64,000 nt of DNA from Phragmites australis (lineage: Eukaryota; Streptophyta; Magnoliopsida; Poales; Poaceae): NCBI RefSeq assembly GCF_958298935.1, contig NC_084942.1:12469501-12533500 (forward strand), in the 5' to 3' direction. Made by a program: the position numbers and the translations under genes. The notes under the pieces were generated by a model that worked only from the letters and a program-made list of their open reading frames with translations, did not search any database and was not told the DNA's origin. Positions 43,718 through 54,704 of this stretch are shown piece by piece (positions within the stretch are counted from its first letter, which is position 1; each line of letters opens with the position of its first letter).

Positions 43718-44748
43718 TGGACCATATTGTTGTTTTATCTTTGTCACAAGATGATTTGCTTGTTGTTCCTTGTGATAATGAAGAGTTGTGTGGTAATGCT
43801 TTATTTATATCACAACCATAACTTGTTCATGAATGTGTTAATTCTGATTTACAAATGAATAGTTGTTCTAAAATTAAACATGTTCAATGCATTACTAGTG
43901 AGCAAGAAGAGCTGAAATTGCTATATTCTCTAAATACTTTAGGTTATATTGAATTTGATGTTCTTTGTGATCTAAATAGTTTAGAGGGGAATTTAAAACT
44001 TAAGTCTGACTTGCCATGCTTGTCACATAACACTTTTCATGTTATTGGCAAATACAATGATAAATTAGAGTATATGGTGCATTGAGTTTATATTTGTTTA
44101 GATATGAAGCCTTCTATTTTTGTACCACTAAGTGATCATTTAGAGGACATTAGTAGCACCATTAATGTTATGTCAAATTTTTCTAGTTATATTTGCAACC
44201 CACCGAATAGTTCACAAGAATGGAAGCGTTGTTGGCTGCTACCATACACCGCAACAATTGGTTCAACTTGTTTTGTACAAAAGATGCAAATTTATACCAA
44301 GTTAAGATACAATATCACTTCTTTTAAAGAAGGGGAGAAAGAAGTGACACGTGCAAATATTGTACCAATATTATCCACTATGGCCAATTATTATCAGGTA
44401 CAATCATTTCAAAGAGAATCACAATTGTTTGATAAAGAACTTATGATATTACATAGTGAGAGTTCATTGCGCATTTTGTTTTGTGTAGAAATTTACGGTC
44501 AAGATAATGATATATGCAAACCGAGGATGGTTTGTTGTGAAGAAGAGGAGTATGATGAGGACATGGCTTCTTTGGATACACACAAAATGAAGTCGTTCCT
44601 TTTTGTTCAAACTTTCTTTGTAAAGAATAAAATACTACTAAGTTTTTGTGTTGTTTTGCTGCTTCGGAACATAGGAAAAGCACCACAATCTTACCTGGAT
44701 GTCATCACTCAAAGGCCAAGTCTCCTCGGACTCAAGGTCAACCTCTAG
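43717..44748 (+). pseudogene. Unknown protein frame of the B3-B4 unit (two stops)
   Basis: A single register runs from the ATG overlapping the G/B junction to 44748, broken only by TAA near 43820 and TGA at 44083-44085. It gives about 340 residues. Visible pieces are VLSLSQDDLLVVPCDNEELC, LLYSLNTLGYIEFDVLCDLN, RCWLLPYTATIGSTCFVQKM and an acidic CCEEEEYDEDMASLD near the end. It lies where pol would be, but I see no RT, RNase H or integrase motif. The last 34 codons run into the B4 LTR. It may be a replacement gene of a non-autonomous element. I do not recognise it. Confidence 0.5.
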
Positions 44749-45402
44749 TTGAACTCCAACTTCTACTCCGTGTCCCAGGACATCACGTCAGTAAAACAGG
44801 CATAACTCTCACATACGAAGTCCGTTTGAGGTGTCTTGGACTTGCTGGAAAGCTTATGATGAGCCCTTTCTAATGGATCTATTCTCGACCAAATATACCT
44901 TATAGCTTAGTCAGAGTCGATGAAATAAGATGCTGCATCACCATTTTAGACCCTGTCGGGTCTTGTAATCCTGGCAGGGTCGGAGTCCAAGTTGTGTGTG
45001 CCTCTATCTGCGGCTGCACAACCCTAGGTTGACCTCCTCACGTTCTCCCTATATATATAGTAGCCATAATAGTTTAGGCTCATGTTTTGCTTAGATTATT
45101 ATGTTTTAGACAGTTCCGTTGTATATCGGTTTGTAGAACCCCAACTTGAGTACTTCATTGGTAATCTAGAATATTTAGATTGCATCTACCTGTTCTTTCT
45201 TGTGTTCTCAATTCGCTTGGAGGAAAAGCCTTCTTAGCGAGGTTAACCATGTCTTAGCATGGTTGATAACCATAGAATGGTGGTGTAGTGGTTGCGATGG
45301 TTCTCGATCTATTCTGGTTAGAGCCTTTGGATCATCAACATCAAAGCTCCACTAAATCAACTTATCATATTACCCTTTGAAAGATCGGGCATGCCCCCAT
45401 CA
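44647..45402 (+). repeat. B4 LTR
   Basis: TGTGTTG or nearby TG to CCCATCA, 756 bp, TATATATA at 45050-45059. It aligns with B1-B3. No PBS follows, so this is the right end of the array. Confidence 0.82.
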
Positions 45403-46504
45403 ACCATCGAGAAGGAAAGGGCAAACGACCACATGTAGACTCTTCAACGCCTATTGTCATGACCCCCACGGATAGTGCCAGTTGTCAATGATTTGAGAAT
45501 CACCGACCTAATGAACTTGTTGAAGAGGTAGGGGATGCTTCGAGTAGACGAATCATAGAAGAAAACATGGGGGTTTTTATACAAGTTCGAGCCTCCTTCA
45601 GGATAATAACCTATGTCATGTTTGTCTTGTTTTGATCTGAGCCTGTTACAAGGGGGGTATGTGTCTAGCCTAGATGGATCTAAACCTAGTTGACAATTTC
45701 CTTGCTCAGCTTCGGGTGTCTTCAGGCTTGCCGAAAGGTTTGAGCGGTTTCTTCGACTTCTAAAGGATCTTGTTCTCCACGGGGGCCCCAGGCTCTGTAT
45801 ATATATAGGGGTGTCGTACGTCCTCTGGAGTCTTCCTTCCCATTCTTGGAGATAAACCTTCCTGTTTACGAAATACCTTGGGTACTTACTGGTAGTTTCC
45901 TTTCATTGAGGGAACCCCTTCCTGGAGATAGAGATATGCCCCGAGAATTGCGGGAAACCCTGAGGTTCCCGGATATGGCAATTGTCCAGTATTCATTGTC
46001 AAGCCTCCCATCAGTACGTTAAATGAGGCTTCGACGGATGAAGTACATGGCTAGCAAAGATAATCTTTTTGTCCAGCCATGTTATCGAGTAAGATTCATG
46101 TCCCTAATTAGGATGAAGCATCTAACCGATTTCTCTGGGTTGTCAAATCACCTACTAGAGATTCCGAACACCTTCGAGTTCTCAGGTGAGTCCTCGAGAA
46201 GGTGTTCCATCTAAGTAGATTTTCTAATCAGCCTGTAAATGATTATCTCAGCCCCACAAGAGGACAGAGAGGAGAAAACTTATCACTGGTCGGTTTGAAA
46301 GTTAGATTGTCGCAGAGGAAATTTTGGGTAGTGGTGAGAATCTTTCACTTGGCAGGAAATCATGATTGCGGTGAGAAAACGTGCACGCTGTGTATTAAAT
46401 GCCTCGATTAAATGTGATGTGACGGGAATGCATGAGATCGTGGCCTCGAGTCATGACATGGCGTCAGTCGAGGAGACATCCTCGAGCTGTGTCATTGTGT
46501 ATAA
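45403..46504 (-). mobile_element. End of a minus-strand Tat-like element (leader, PBS, partial LTR)
   Basis: On the minus strand CTGGCACTATCCGTGGGGGT (about 45460-45480) resembles the TGGCGCC...GTGGGG PBS region of Tat elements. Right of it an LTR-like sequence starts TGTCAATGATT at 45483 and has a TATATATATA box at 45798-45807 reading on the minus strand. It stops where the Copia LTR begins at 46505, so the Copia element probably inserted into it. Confidence 0.6.
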
Positions 46505-47287
46505 TGTTGGGGAATGGGAGGGCTACTCTAGCACAATAAAAAATTGTCTATCGCATTCAACCAGGAAACCATACCAGTAGGAGATCATAGGTCGTTACCA
46601 CTCGATGCGTAGTGTAGCGGAAGAAGAGTTGGAGTGATCCAACGTGATATGCATCAATGTAGAGGAAGCATCTCTCCAGCCAGCTCTTCTCGACTAGCTC
46701 CAAGTGGGTACGTCTCACCCTCGACCAGCGCTGAGCAAGTACATCATGTCCCCGACTGGCTCCGAGCAGCGTTCTCATGATCCACGACCACAAGGGGGAA
46801 ACGTCAACCACGAAGAGGAAGTAGTCGATCTCGTCGACCACCTTGTTGATCAGGCACTCGCACTCCTTGAGCATCCCCAAGCGGGTGCGTCACGCCCCTT
46901 GACGATAGAGCACGACCAGTGCCATGATCAGAGAGCACGATTAGCACCATGATCTTCATGCCGAGGAGATCAGCGCTGCAATAGTAGCACTGCCTCTACG
47001 GTATCCATGCGTACAGGGATGTAACATCGTACGCCAGTGTGCTAGCACCGTGCGCCCGACTAGGGTTTCACAGGGAGTTCAGGAAAGAGATGGTGGCCAT
47101 GGCTTTGGTGGTCAAATCAACTCATTCGCCCATGGCCCCTGCCTCCTCTTATATAGAGTACACTAATGGGCCTTTAATCACATAAATTCCATCATGACTC
47201 TAAACCCTAATGGGTATTCAATCATATTAAATCCCATTTGCAGATCCAATCTGCATACGTTATTGTCTCTAGGGCATACCACCAACA
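46505..47287 (-). repeat. Copia 3' LTR
   Basis: 783 bp with TGTTGG/CCAACA ends. On the minus strand the bases before it (AGTGCAAGTGCGAGAT) are a plausible decayed polypurine tract. TGTTGGGGAA is a start I know from Angela-type grass Copia LTRs. Confidence 0.75.
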
Positions 47288-48440
47288 ATCTCGCACTTGC
47301 ACTAGAGTCAGTTCATGCAAGTTTTAAATTCCATGCCTTTAAGTGTGTGACCCGTTAGGTTCATGTGTAAATGGCTGTGACACGGAAACCCTTTCCATGT
47401 TGCAAGTCAATAGCTATACCTAGTAGCACATATTGACTCCTGAGCACTCATAAATATCATATCGGCTGAACCTTGATATACACATGCACCAATCCCTTTG
47501 CGACATACCAGTCAAGCTCAAGGTGAGATTCGTGCCACCCTTGTGATAGCTCAACCATTCACTCGAGGAAGTAGTGGATTCAATATGATTAACTCTATAA
47601 TCATATTGGCATGGCCATGCACTTTCTCAATCCAACTACCTCAAGGGGCCCAGAGATATCTCTCCTGTTATCTAGGATGGGCAAATTTCATCTTGATCGC
47701 TCACATCCCACGACATATTTCATAACATACCCGAAAGCAACCTTTATAACTAACTAGTTACAGAGTAGCGTTTGGAGGCCCCTAAGAGTGTTACTACACA
47801 TTCTGGAATCAATGAAATCTTAGGTCAAAGGATTATGTAGGTACACCATTCGAGACTACAGCTGATGGAACTTCACATAACTATCCCAATAATGTCTCAA
47901 GGTGGGTCTGTCCAACACCATGTTCACTAACATGTGTCCACATTATTAATTTGATATCTCCATATCAATGATTCATGAAACATGATCATCAATCAATATA
48001 TGTGCCAGTTTGTGAATCATCATTGTTCCATATGATGATGTGAAACCAGGGACTCTTTTAGAATGACATCAAACAATGAGTCTCATGAGCAAGTCATGTA
48101 CTTGTTGATCAATATCTGTAATGGTCATTCACGGAACAGAGTAACAAATTACTCGAGACAACACAAACATAGAAGTGATACAATCATTTCCATGATTGCC
48201 TTCATGGCATATCATGAAAACTTTCCTACCTGCACTAGATCCAGTCACATAGGTATCCAATACTTATTGCTCGATAGTGCACCTTCTTTCAGGTTGTAGG
48301 ATTAGATAAGCTAACAGATCCAATCCAATAGGTATCCAATACTCAATGCATGTATTTACATCACTTCTCCATTCAATTAAAAATTATGTATATATTACAA
48401 AGTACATCCTCGAAATTAAAGTGGTACTAATGGTCCCAAT
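47288..48440 (-). other. Copia region between pol and 3' LTR, no domain seen
   Basis: About 1.1 kb, AT-rich, with only short frames. Either an untranslated 3' region or too decayed to read. Confidence 0.45.
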
Positions 48441-48461
48441 GCTCGAGCAATAGGTCTACTA

Positions 48462-50830
48462 TCAACAATAGAGACCCATTGGACTAAACACATTGCAAAC
48501 CACACATAACTCATAAACTAATTTTCTGATCCAAGTAATCTCCAATGTGACTTCAAAAGTGGTGGTGTACTTAGCAATAGTTGTAGAGTAGTCAACGGTT
48601 CTTGCATGGAACAATTCTATCTCACCATTCCATCGTTTACATAAAACCAGATTCCACACCATGATTCCTTGTTGTTTTGGAATCTAGCATCGATGTAACT
48701 ATTTACAATGACCTTTTCTTTCCTCCAAAAACCATGGTCACATCCTCGTTCTTATCCAGTACTAGAGGATGATTTTTCCTAATGACTATCAATAGGATTT
48801 GTGATTGATATCAAGATTTTCCTGCTCATCAGGTGTCACAACACGCTAAGTCTCACAAAGACTGACGCTACATGGCATTGGCAAGAAAACTCACTTGGAG
48901 TCCTGCATATTGAACTATTTCAATACCTTGTTAATGTGTGTTCTTCGGCTTAATCTCATTAGCCTTTTCCAGGCATTTTATTCAGGATATCGTGCTCTTC
49001 AGGTGTCACCACACACTAATTCTTGCAAGTGCCAACACTTTGGCCTCCTTTTATCTATCTATATAGGTCTTTATGCCCTATTTACATTGTCTTTCCCACA
49101 ACTTCATCTTGAAACCATTTCTCAATGAAGATTTGAGAAACTTAATGCATTGGTTGTCATCCCGATCAATAATATGTCAGACATATTTATGATATTAGAA
49201 ATATAAATGTCCTCCCACTAGCCTTGTTGTAAACACAAGGTTCTTACTCACTCTTGATGGAGTCAAACTCCTTTGACCACCACATCAAAGTGAAAATTCC
49301 AACTCTGATATGCTTGCCTCAATCCATAGATGGACTATCGAAGCATGCATAGCTTCCTAGCATATTTCAAGATCATCAAAACCATTAGACAGTATCACAT
49401 ACATGCCTTAACTTAGATTTCAATAAAGGAACACCGTTTTGATGTCCATTTGCCATATCGCAATATGCAGCAATTGCTAGGATGATCCCAGTAGACTTTC
49501 AGCATTGCAACGAGCAATATGTTTCATCTTAATCAATACTTTGAATTACCATGAAACTTCTCACCACCAATTGTGCTATGCAGATGCGAACATTTCCATC
49601 AGTGTCTACCCATTTTCCTTCAAACCCATTTACACTCAATAGTTTCTACACCATTGGGTGCATCGACCAAGTTCCAAACTTGGTTTTCTCGCATGGATTC
49701 TAATTTGGATCTCAAGCCATCTCTTATAGTTTGGTCCCACCATTGCTTCCATATAGTACTTGGGCACATTATTATCCAATAATATCTCACGCTCCTCCAT
49801 GGTTAGGAACATAAGCATCTCAAGTGCACGACTGACCCTTTCAGACCGATGTGAGCCTGTTGTCTCCGCAACATGTTCCACAACATCTAGTTGTGGTTCA
49901 ATAGGAGCTGGAACTTTTCTGACGATTCTCGAATCACTTCAAGTTGCACCGTTCTCCCACTAACTTCCTTTGAGAGAAACTCTTTCTCCAGAAAAAACCA
50001 TTTCAGGCGACAAACACTTCTCCTTGTTCTCGGTTATACAAATAATATCCTTTGGTTTCCCTAGGATACCCCAAAAAGAAGCATTTGTCTGATTTGAGTG
50101 AGCTTATCAGACGTCAAATGTTTTACACAGGCCTCTCAACCCGAGACCTTAAGGAAAGACAATACAGGATGCTTCCCAGTTCATATCACATATGTTGTCT
50201 CCTCCATAGCTATAGGCGAAACTCCTTGTAACGTGAAAACAACAATTTCTAGAGCATACCCCAGAAAGACAATGGAAGATCAAATTGGCTCATCATACAC
50301 CGAACAATGTCCAATAAAGTACGGTTCATCCATTTAGACACCCATTTCATGGAGGCATGTCGTGCAGAGTCAACTGTGAAACAAGTCCAAATTGCTTTAG
50401 ATGGCCATCAAATCATGGATCAAGTATTCATCTCCACGATCCAATCGCTGGAATGTAATTATCTTGCCTGTATGATTTTGTACCTCATTCTGAAACTCCT
50501 TAAACGTTTTCAAAGGATTTACATTTGTACTAAGAACCACTTTAGCTATAGAGTTCCTGAGCATGCATACATCTGTATGTACAACAACTAATAACTCACT
50601 CACCCTTTCTCCTGATTGGTGAAAGACAACTTAGTCATCTTGCCAAGTAAACAAGATTCGCACATGTCAAATGATTCAAAATCAAATGAATCTTGAAGGC
50701 CATCCCTATGGAGCTTCTCCATGCGTCTCTTATTCATATGACACAAGCAATAGTGCCAAATAAAAGTGGGGCCAATCAATGTTATAGACTCACATATCCT
50801 CAAAATCCATTCACCAATGGATCATGACGG
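48462..50830 (-). pseudogene. pol: Copia pol remnant
   Basis: In minus-strand order: GAG-pre-integrase (WHYCLCHMNKRRMEKLH and CESCLLGKMTK, 50803-50600); integrase core pieces (TFKEFQNEVQNHTGK, 50603-50397); the linker before RT (SERVSRALEMLMFLT; YYMEAMVGPNYKRWLE, 49881-49636); RT (SIYGLRQA near 49310; a broken YVDD equivalent, SDILLIG, near 49170); RNase H end (about 48662-48462). Each piece is in a different frame with many stops. Domain order with integrase before RT proves Copia rather than gypsy. Dead. Confidence 0.82.
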
Positions 50831-51268
50831 ACCAAGTTGCTAGAAAGCTAAACAACATTTATCCACAATCCTCTACTTCTAAAGTAGATTTTATGGTCAT
50901 TGTCAATTTAAGATCAGAATAACTATTATTTCATTGAAAACAACAAGGGTAATAATGAAGCTACAATGCCAATCATCCAACACAACAACCATTTGCTATA
51001 TTGCCGATGCATATATCAACTTCACATTTTGCCAAAAACTCCAGTTTGATTCTAGTATCAACTACCCAGGAGTTACAAGAGAAAATGGCAAGATCCAAGT
51101 CTATATCATTGGTATCTAGGGTTATAATTCATACTTCCTTTCCTTTCTCTTGAGAACTTCCAAGTATTCCCGATTTCCCTTTGAACTAACATCGGATGAT
51201 TATGGCTCCTTAAGTTCTATATGCCCCACTTTCTGAACATGTACACAAGCGAGGCTTTCATGATCAAG
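50831..51268 (-). other. Copia internal sequence up to insertion D
   Basis: It should hold the protease or gag zinc-knuckle region by position. I could not identify residues with confidence. Confidence 0.4.
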
Positions 51269-54200
51269 TGTCACGTCCCAAATCCGTAATCACATAATTA
51301 AGCCTAATCATGCTTCTTAAGCATGATATTTAATTTTGAGTAAATTTGTTTCGGAACATTAGAGCACTTTGTTTGGAGTCAAGTAGATGAGCGAAGGAAT
51401 AGAATTTGCAGCTAAAATGGACTGTTCTCTAATACGTGGGCCCCACCGGGTGGGCCAACCACTTCTCTCCCTCTCCCTCACATGCATCCACCCACCCCTT
51501 GTCTCTCTCCCTCCCCACGTGCTCTCCCTCACTCCTCTTGTGCTCTACCTGAGTAGCATAGGAGAGGAGCTCCCCCACTCACTACCGTCTCAAGCTCTCT
51601 CTTCTCCCTTAGATTTCTCCCTCAAGAATCGAAGTCTAGGTATGCATGTGCTTATCCACATGTTCCCTAGCTCATGAGCTTCCCATCCATCCAATTCATT
51701 TTCATTTCCCCAAAGGATTTGAGCCGATTTTGATGTCTTTTGGTGTTCTTGGTTGAAGAACGAGGAGCACCGGCGTTCTTCCTTTTCCCTGAGTGATTTC
51801 TTCTGTTTCCTTTGTCATCCAGTGAACACCAACCTCAACAAGGACCCTTGGGTAAGTTCCCTAGGCATCCATGGCAAGAATCCATAGTTTGGATGGTTGG
51901 ATTTTGAATTTTGAGCTAGGGATGTGAAGTTCTTGAATTCTTGAACTTTAGAGAAATTGAGAAGATTCGATGAGATTTAAGTGAGGAATCGAGTTGCTAG
52001 GTAGTTGAATGAGTTCTACACTATATAAACTGTCTCAAACATATTCCCCTTTGGTTGGGAGAAGCTCGCAAATCAAATCGGTAATTTTTCCCAATGAAGA
52101 ACTGCTTTTTGCAGAAATTTGAAAAGTCCGGAGAGTTCGAATATATCCGAAGTGTCCAGAAGATTTTTTGGAGACTCTGTAGTCCTGAAAGTCCAGAGAA
52201 AAATGCAGAGACTCCAGAGTTACTGTTCATCAGTATTTTTCTTTTTTGCTCCTAGCTTGTAAATTTCATAATAAGTTCATACGAACTCTAAAAACCATAA
52301 AAGTTACGTTACTTCGTATGAGTATGAACTACATGTTAAAAGTGTTGGAAATCAACAAAATACTTTTTATAATTAATTAATTAATTAACTAAATATGTGT
52401 CGGCTTAATTAGATCACAGTTAATTAATACCATGTTTTAAAATTATGAAACCTCTTGGACAATTCATGTTATGATTAGTGCCATCTAGGAAATATGTTTC
52501 CATGTATTATAAAGCATAGTTTATGGAATTTCATCATATGCATATTGAGGCATACTTTGTTGCACTTCATTCATGCTCATCATTGCAAACATTTTTGTTT
52601 AGTGAACGAAGAACTGTTACATGACCCGACCATTGTTGAAGGCGATGCCGATCTACCGGAATTCTTTGAGTGTTGTGCGGGTAGCATCAGGTGGTCACCT
52701 GAGCAGCAAGGCAAGCATCTAAACATACTTCTCCTATTAATTTGGATCTATGCATCATATGTGATAAATTACGCTTTATGTATGTATGGATGAGTTCGAG
52801 TCGATGTCGGGTTTATGATGGGTAGAACCTATGTTAATGCACTAATTCTCCTATCTTGAATAATTGTTTATCTATATCCTTGTAGCCTGGGTTTAATATA
52901 ACTTAAAATGTCATTCGTGATGCTTAGCAAGTACTTAGGTCCTTGGTAGAAGTCGAGCGGTGAAATGTTTCATCATTCGCAAGCATAGACTTTAATTACT
53001 TACACAATGATCATAATGATGGGTTGATGGTGTGGGTTTAAAGAGTGGTGAGGATGAGATGAGATGTGGGCGGTGTTAGGAGTGTGTGTCCTGCCTGGAT
53101 GTGGAGTTCTCTTGGGTAGGTCGGGAGAGGGACCTGGACACCATAGATCGCTTGCATCGTTTAAGCACCGATCGTTGTTGCAGTTGGCTTTAGCACTTTC
53201 GGTGCCTACTACATGTTGCATATGGGAATGATAAGCCAATTTTCTTTGTAGATATGGGTTTTTGGCGTGTGTGTCGATAGTGTCGGGTATGAGGCTGGTT
53301 GGGGTATTAATTTTTCTCCGGGAGTAGTTCTGGACGATCCCGGCACCTATCGGCGCATGATTAAATAGTCGGGGCTTATTGGAAAAGGTTGACATGAGTA
53401 CCCCCTTGTATGGACCTGTGTGGTCATGCAAGCCTTATGATCCTCAAGTCGTGTAGGTAAAGGAGTACCCCCTTGTAGGGTGTAAAAACATTTAAAAATA
53501 CCACATTTTTAGTCATGAGTGTGCTTCTATCCATATGCAGTAGTCGTAGAGTTACGAATGTGGATTGAGCTGGTTGATGGGTTGAGATGGTGCTTTACAT
53601 ATATTATTCCTATGGTTCCTTTTACTTTATGTTCAGTTGATATTTATGGGATAGTATGTTACTTTGGTCAAGTATAGATGCTCACACATGTGTATGTCAA
53701 ATTTGCTTTCGCATATGAAATTTACTTAACCATGTGGCTGCATCCTTGCTAACATCCAAATACATAATCTTTGGAGTCGGGCTATTTATAAGTGCCTATT
53801 ATGGATTAAGTCTTGCGAGTACCTTCATATCCACGCTGCTATTTTAGGTACTACCAGCTAGGGGGAGTTGGTCTTTGGCTACTTCATGCCTGCCGAGGGT
53901 GGCGAGCGTGAGTAGGCAACAACTTGAAGGTCGTGCTTTTGTGATAGAGCCTAAGGGCATCTGGCTCCATCTTTTGTTGTACAGTCTTTAGTCTTCCGCT
54001 GTATAGTTTCTTTTTTTGGTTAGGAGTTGAGTCAGTTTTTATCTCCTCCTAGCTCTCTTTTGCTGTAAATTGTAATAACTTGGTAAATGCTTAAGAACTT
54101 GTAATTTAATGTTAACTACTCACTCATTATTAAGCTACTTTGTAATGATAAATGTTGGAAAGGCATGTGTTCTGATCTTGGACACAAAACACGTGCCAGG

Positions 54201-54299
54201 ACTACTAGAATAGTATTTAGTTAACTGTTGAAGTCATGATTAAGTAAATGATCGACTTAATAATTACTTAGAATACTGTTTGGATGGTTGCTCACAGCG
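51269..54299 (+). repeat. D 5' LTR
   Basis: TGTCACGTCCCAAATCC start; it ends near GCTCACAGCG before the PBS. It aligns with 57969-59822 closely. CCGGA/TCCGG-like short repeats are near 52120-52215. Confidence 0.82.
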
Positions 54300-54312
54300 T
54301 GGTATCAAGGCT
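54300..54312 (+). other. D primer-binding site (degenerate)
   Basis: TGGTATCAAGGCT, differing from the initiator-Met complement TGGTATCAGAGCC by a small rearrangement. It abuts the LTR. Confidence 0.7.
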
Positions 54313-54704
54313 TGGTTTAATTAAATAGCCTAAACAACGTCCTAAGAATTGTTTAGTACGTGTGTCAAACCCACTAAAGTTTCTTTCTACAGCTCATCAT
54401 GCTAATATGTATAAACTTGCTATATTATGTCCCTAAATGTAACACGTGCTTGGTTTGTTTGTTTATGCAATTGTGTTGTTTCTCATTATGTTGCATGAAC
54501 GCATCCTTGTAGCAGTAAGTATTGGGGGCTCAACTGGTGCGAGGTAGGGGGCCCGATGTTTTCCGTAGGGCGATGGTACATAAAGTGAATAGCTTAGCAA
54601 TAACGTATGAACATCCACTATAAAATGGTAGTTATATGTGGTCATCTACCCATGTGGCGATTATATGGGGTGTCTCGTAAGGCAAATGTACGGGAAGTGA
54701 GTAC
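54313..54704 (+). other. D leader or deletion scar where gag should be
   Basis: About 390 bp with no gag motif and no long frame. pol begins directly after it. Confidence 0.5.

Larger units (their letters stand above)
6874..45402 (+). mobile_element. Complex B: gypsy-family array of four LTRs with three internal regions
   Basis: Four same-orientation LTRs of 730-756 bp share their whole length (B1 6874, B2 8550, B3 12716, B4 44647). B1-B2 encloses a leader and a pol 3' end. B2-B3 encloses a leader and a decayed pol. B3-B4 encloses a leader, gag, the start of protease and an unknown frame. No interval has a complete gag-pol. The span includes the later insertions C, G and A2. A chain of LTR-internal-LTR units sharing LTRs usually arises by unequal recombination or by insertion of kin into kin. 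Confidence 0.75.
46505..51268 (-). mobile_element. Decayed Copia retrotransposon, minus strand (interrupted by D)
   Basis: The 3' LTR (46505-47287) starts TGTTGGGGAA and ends CCAACA. Left of the pol remnant lies about 1.1 kb without domains. Minus-strand frames show the Copia order GAG-pre-integrase, integrase, RT, RNase H. Protease, gag, PBS and 5' LTR are beyond insertion D and outside the window. Confidence 0.8.
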
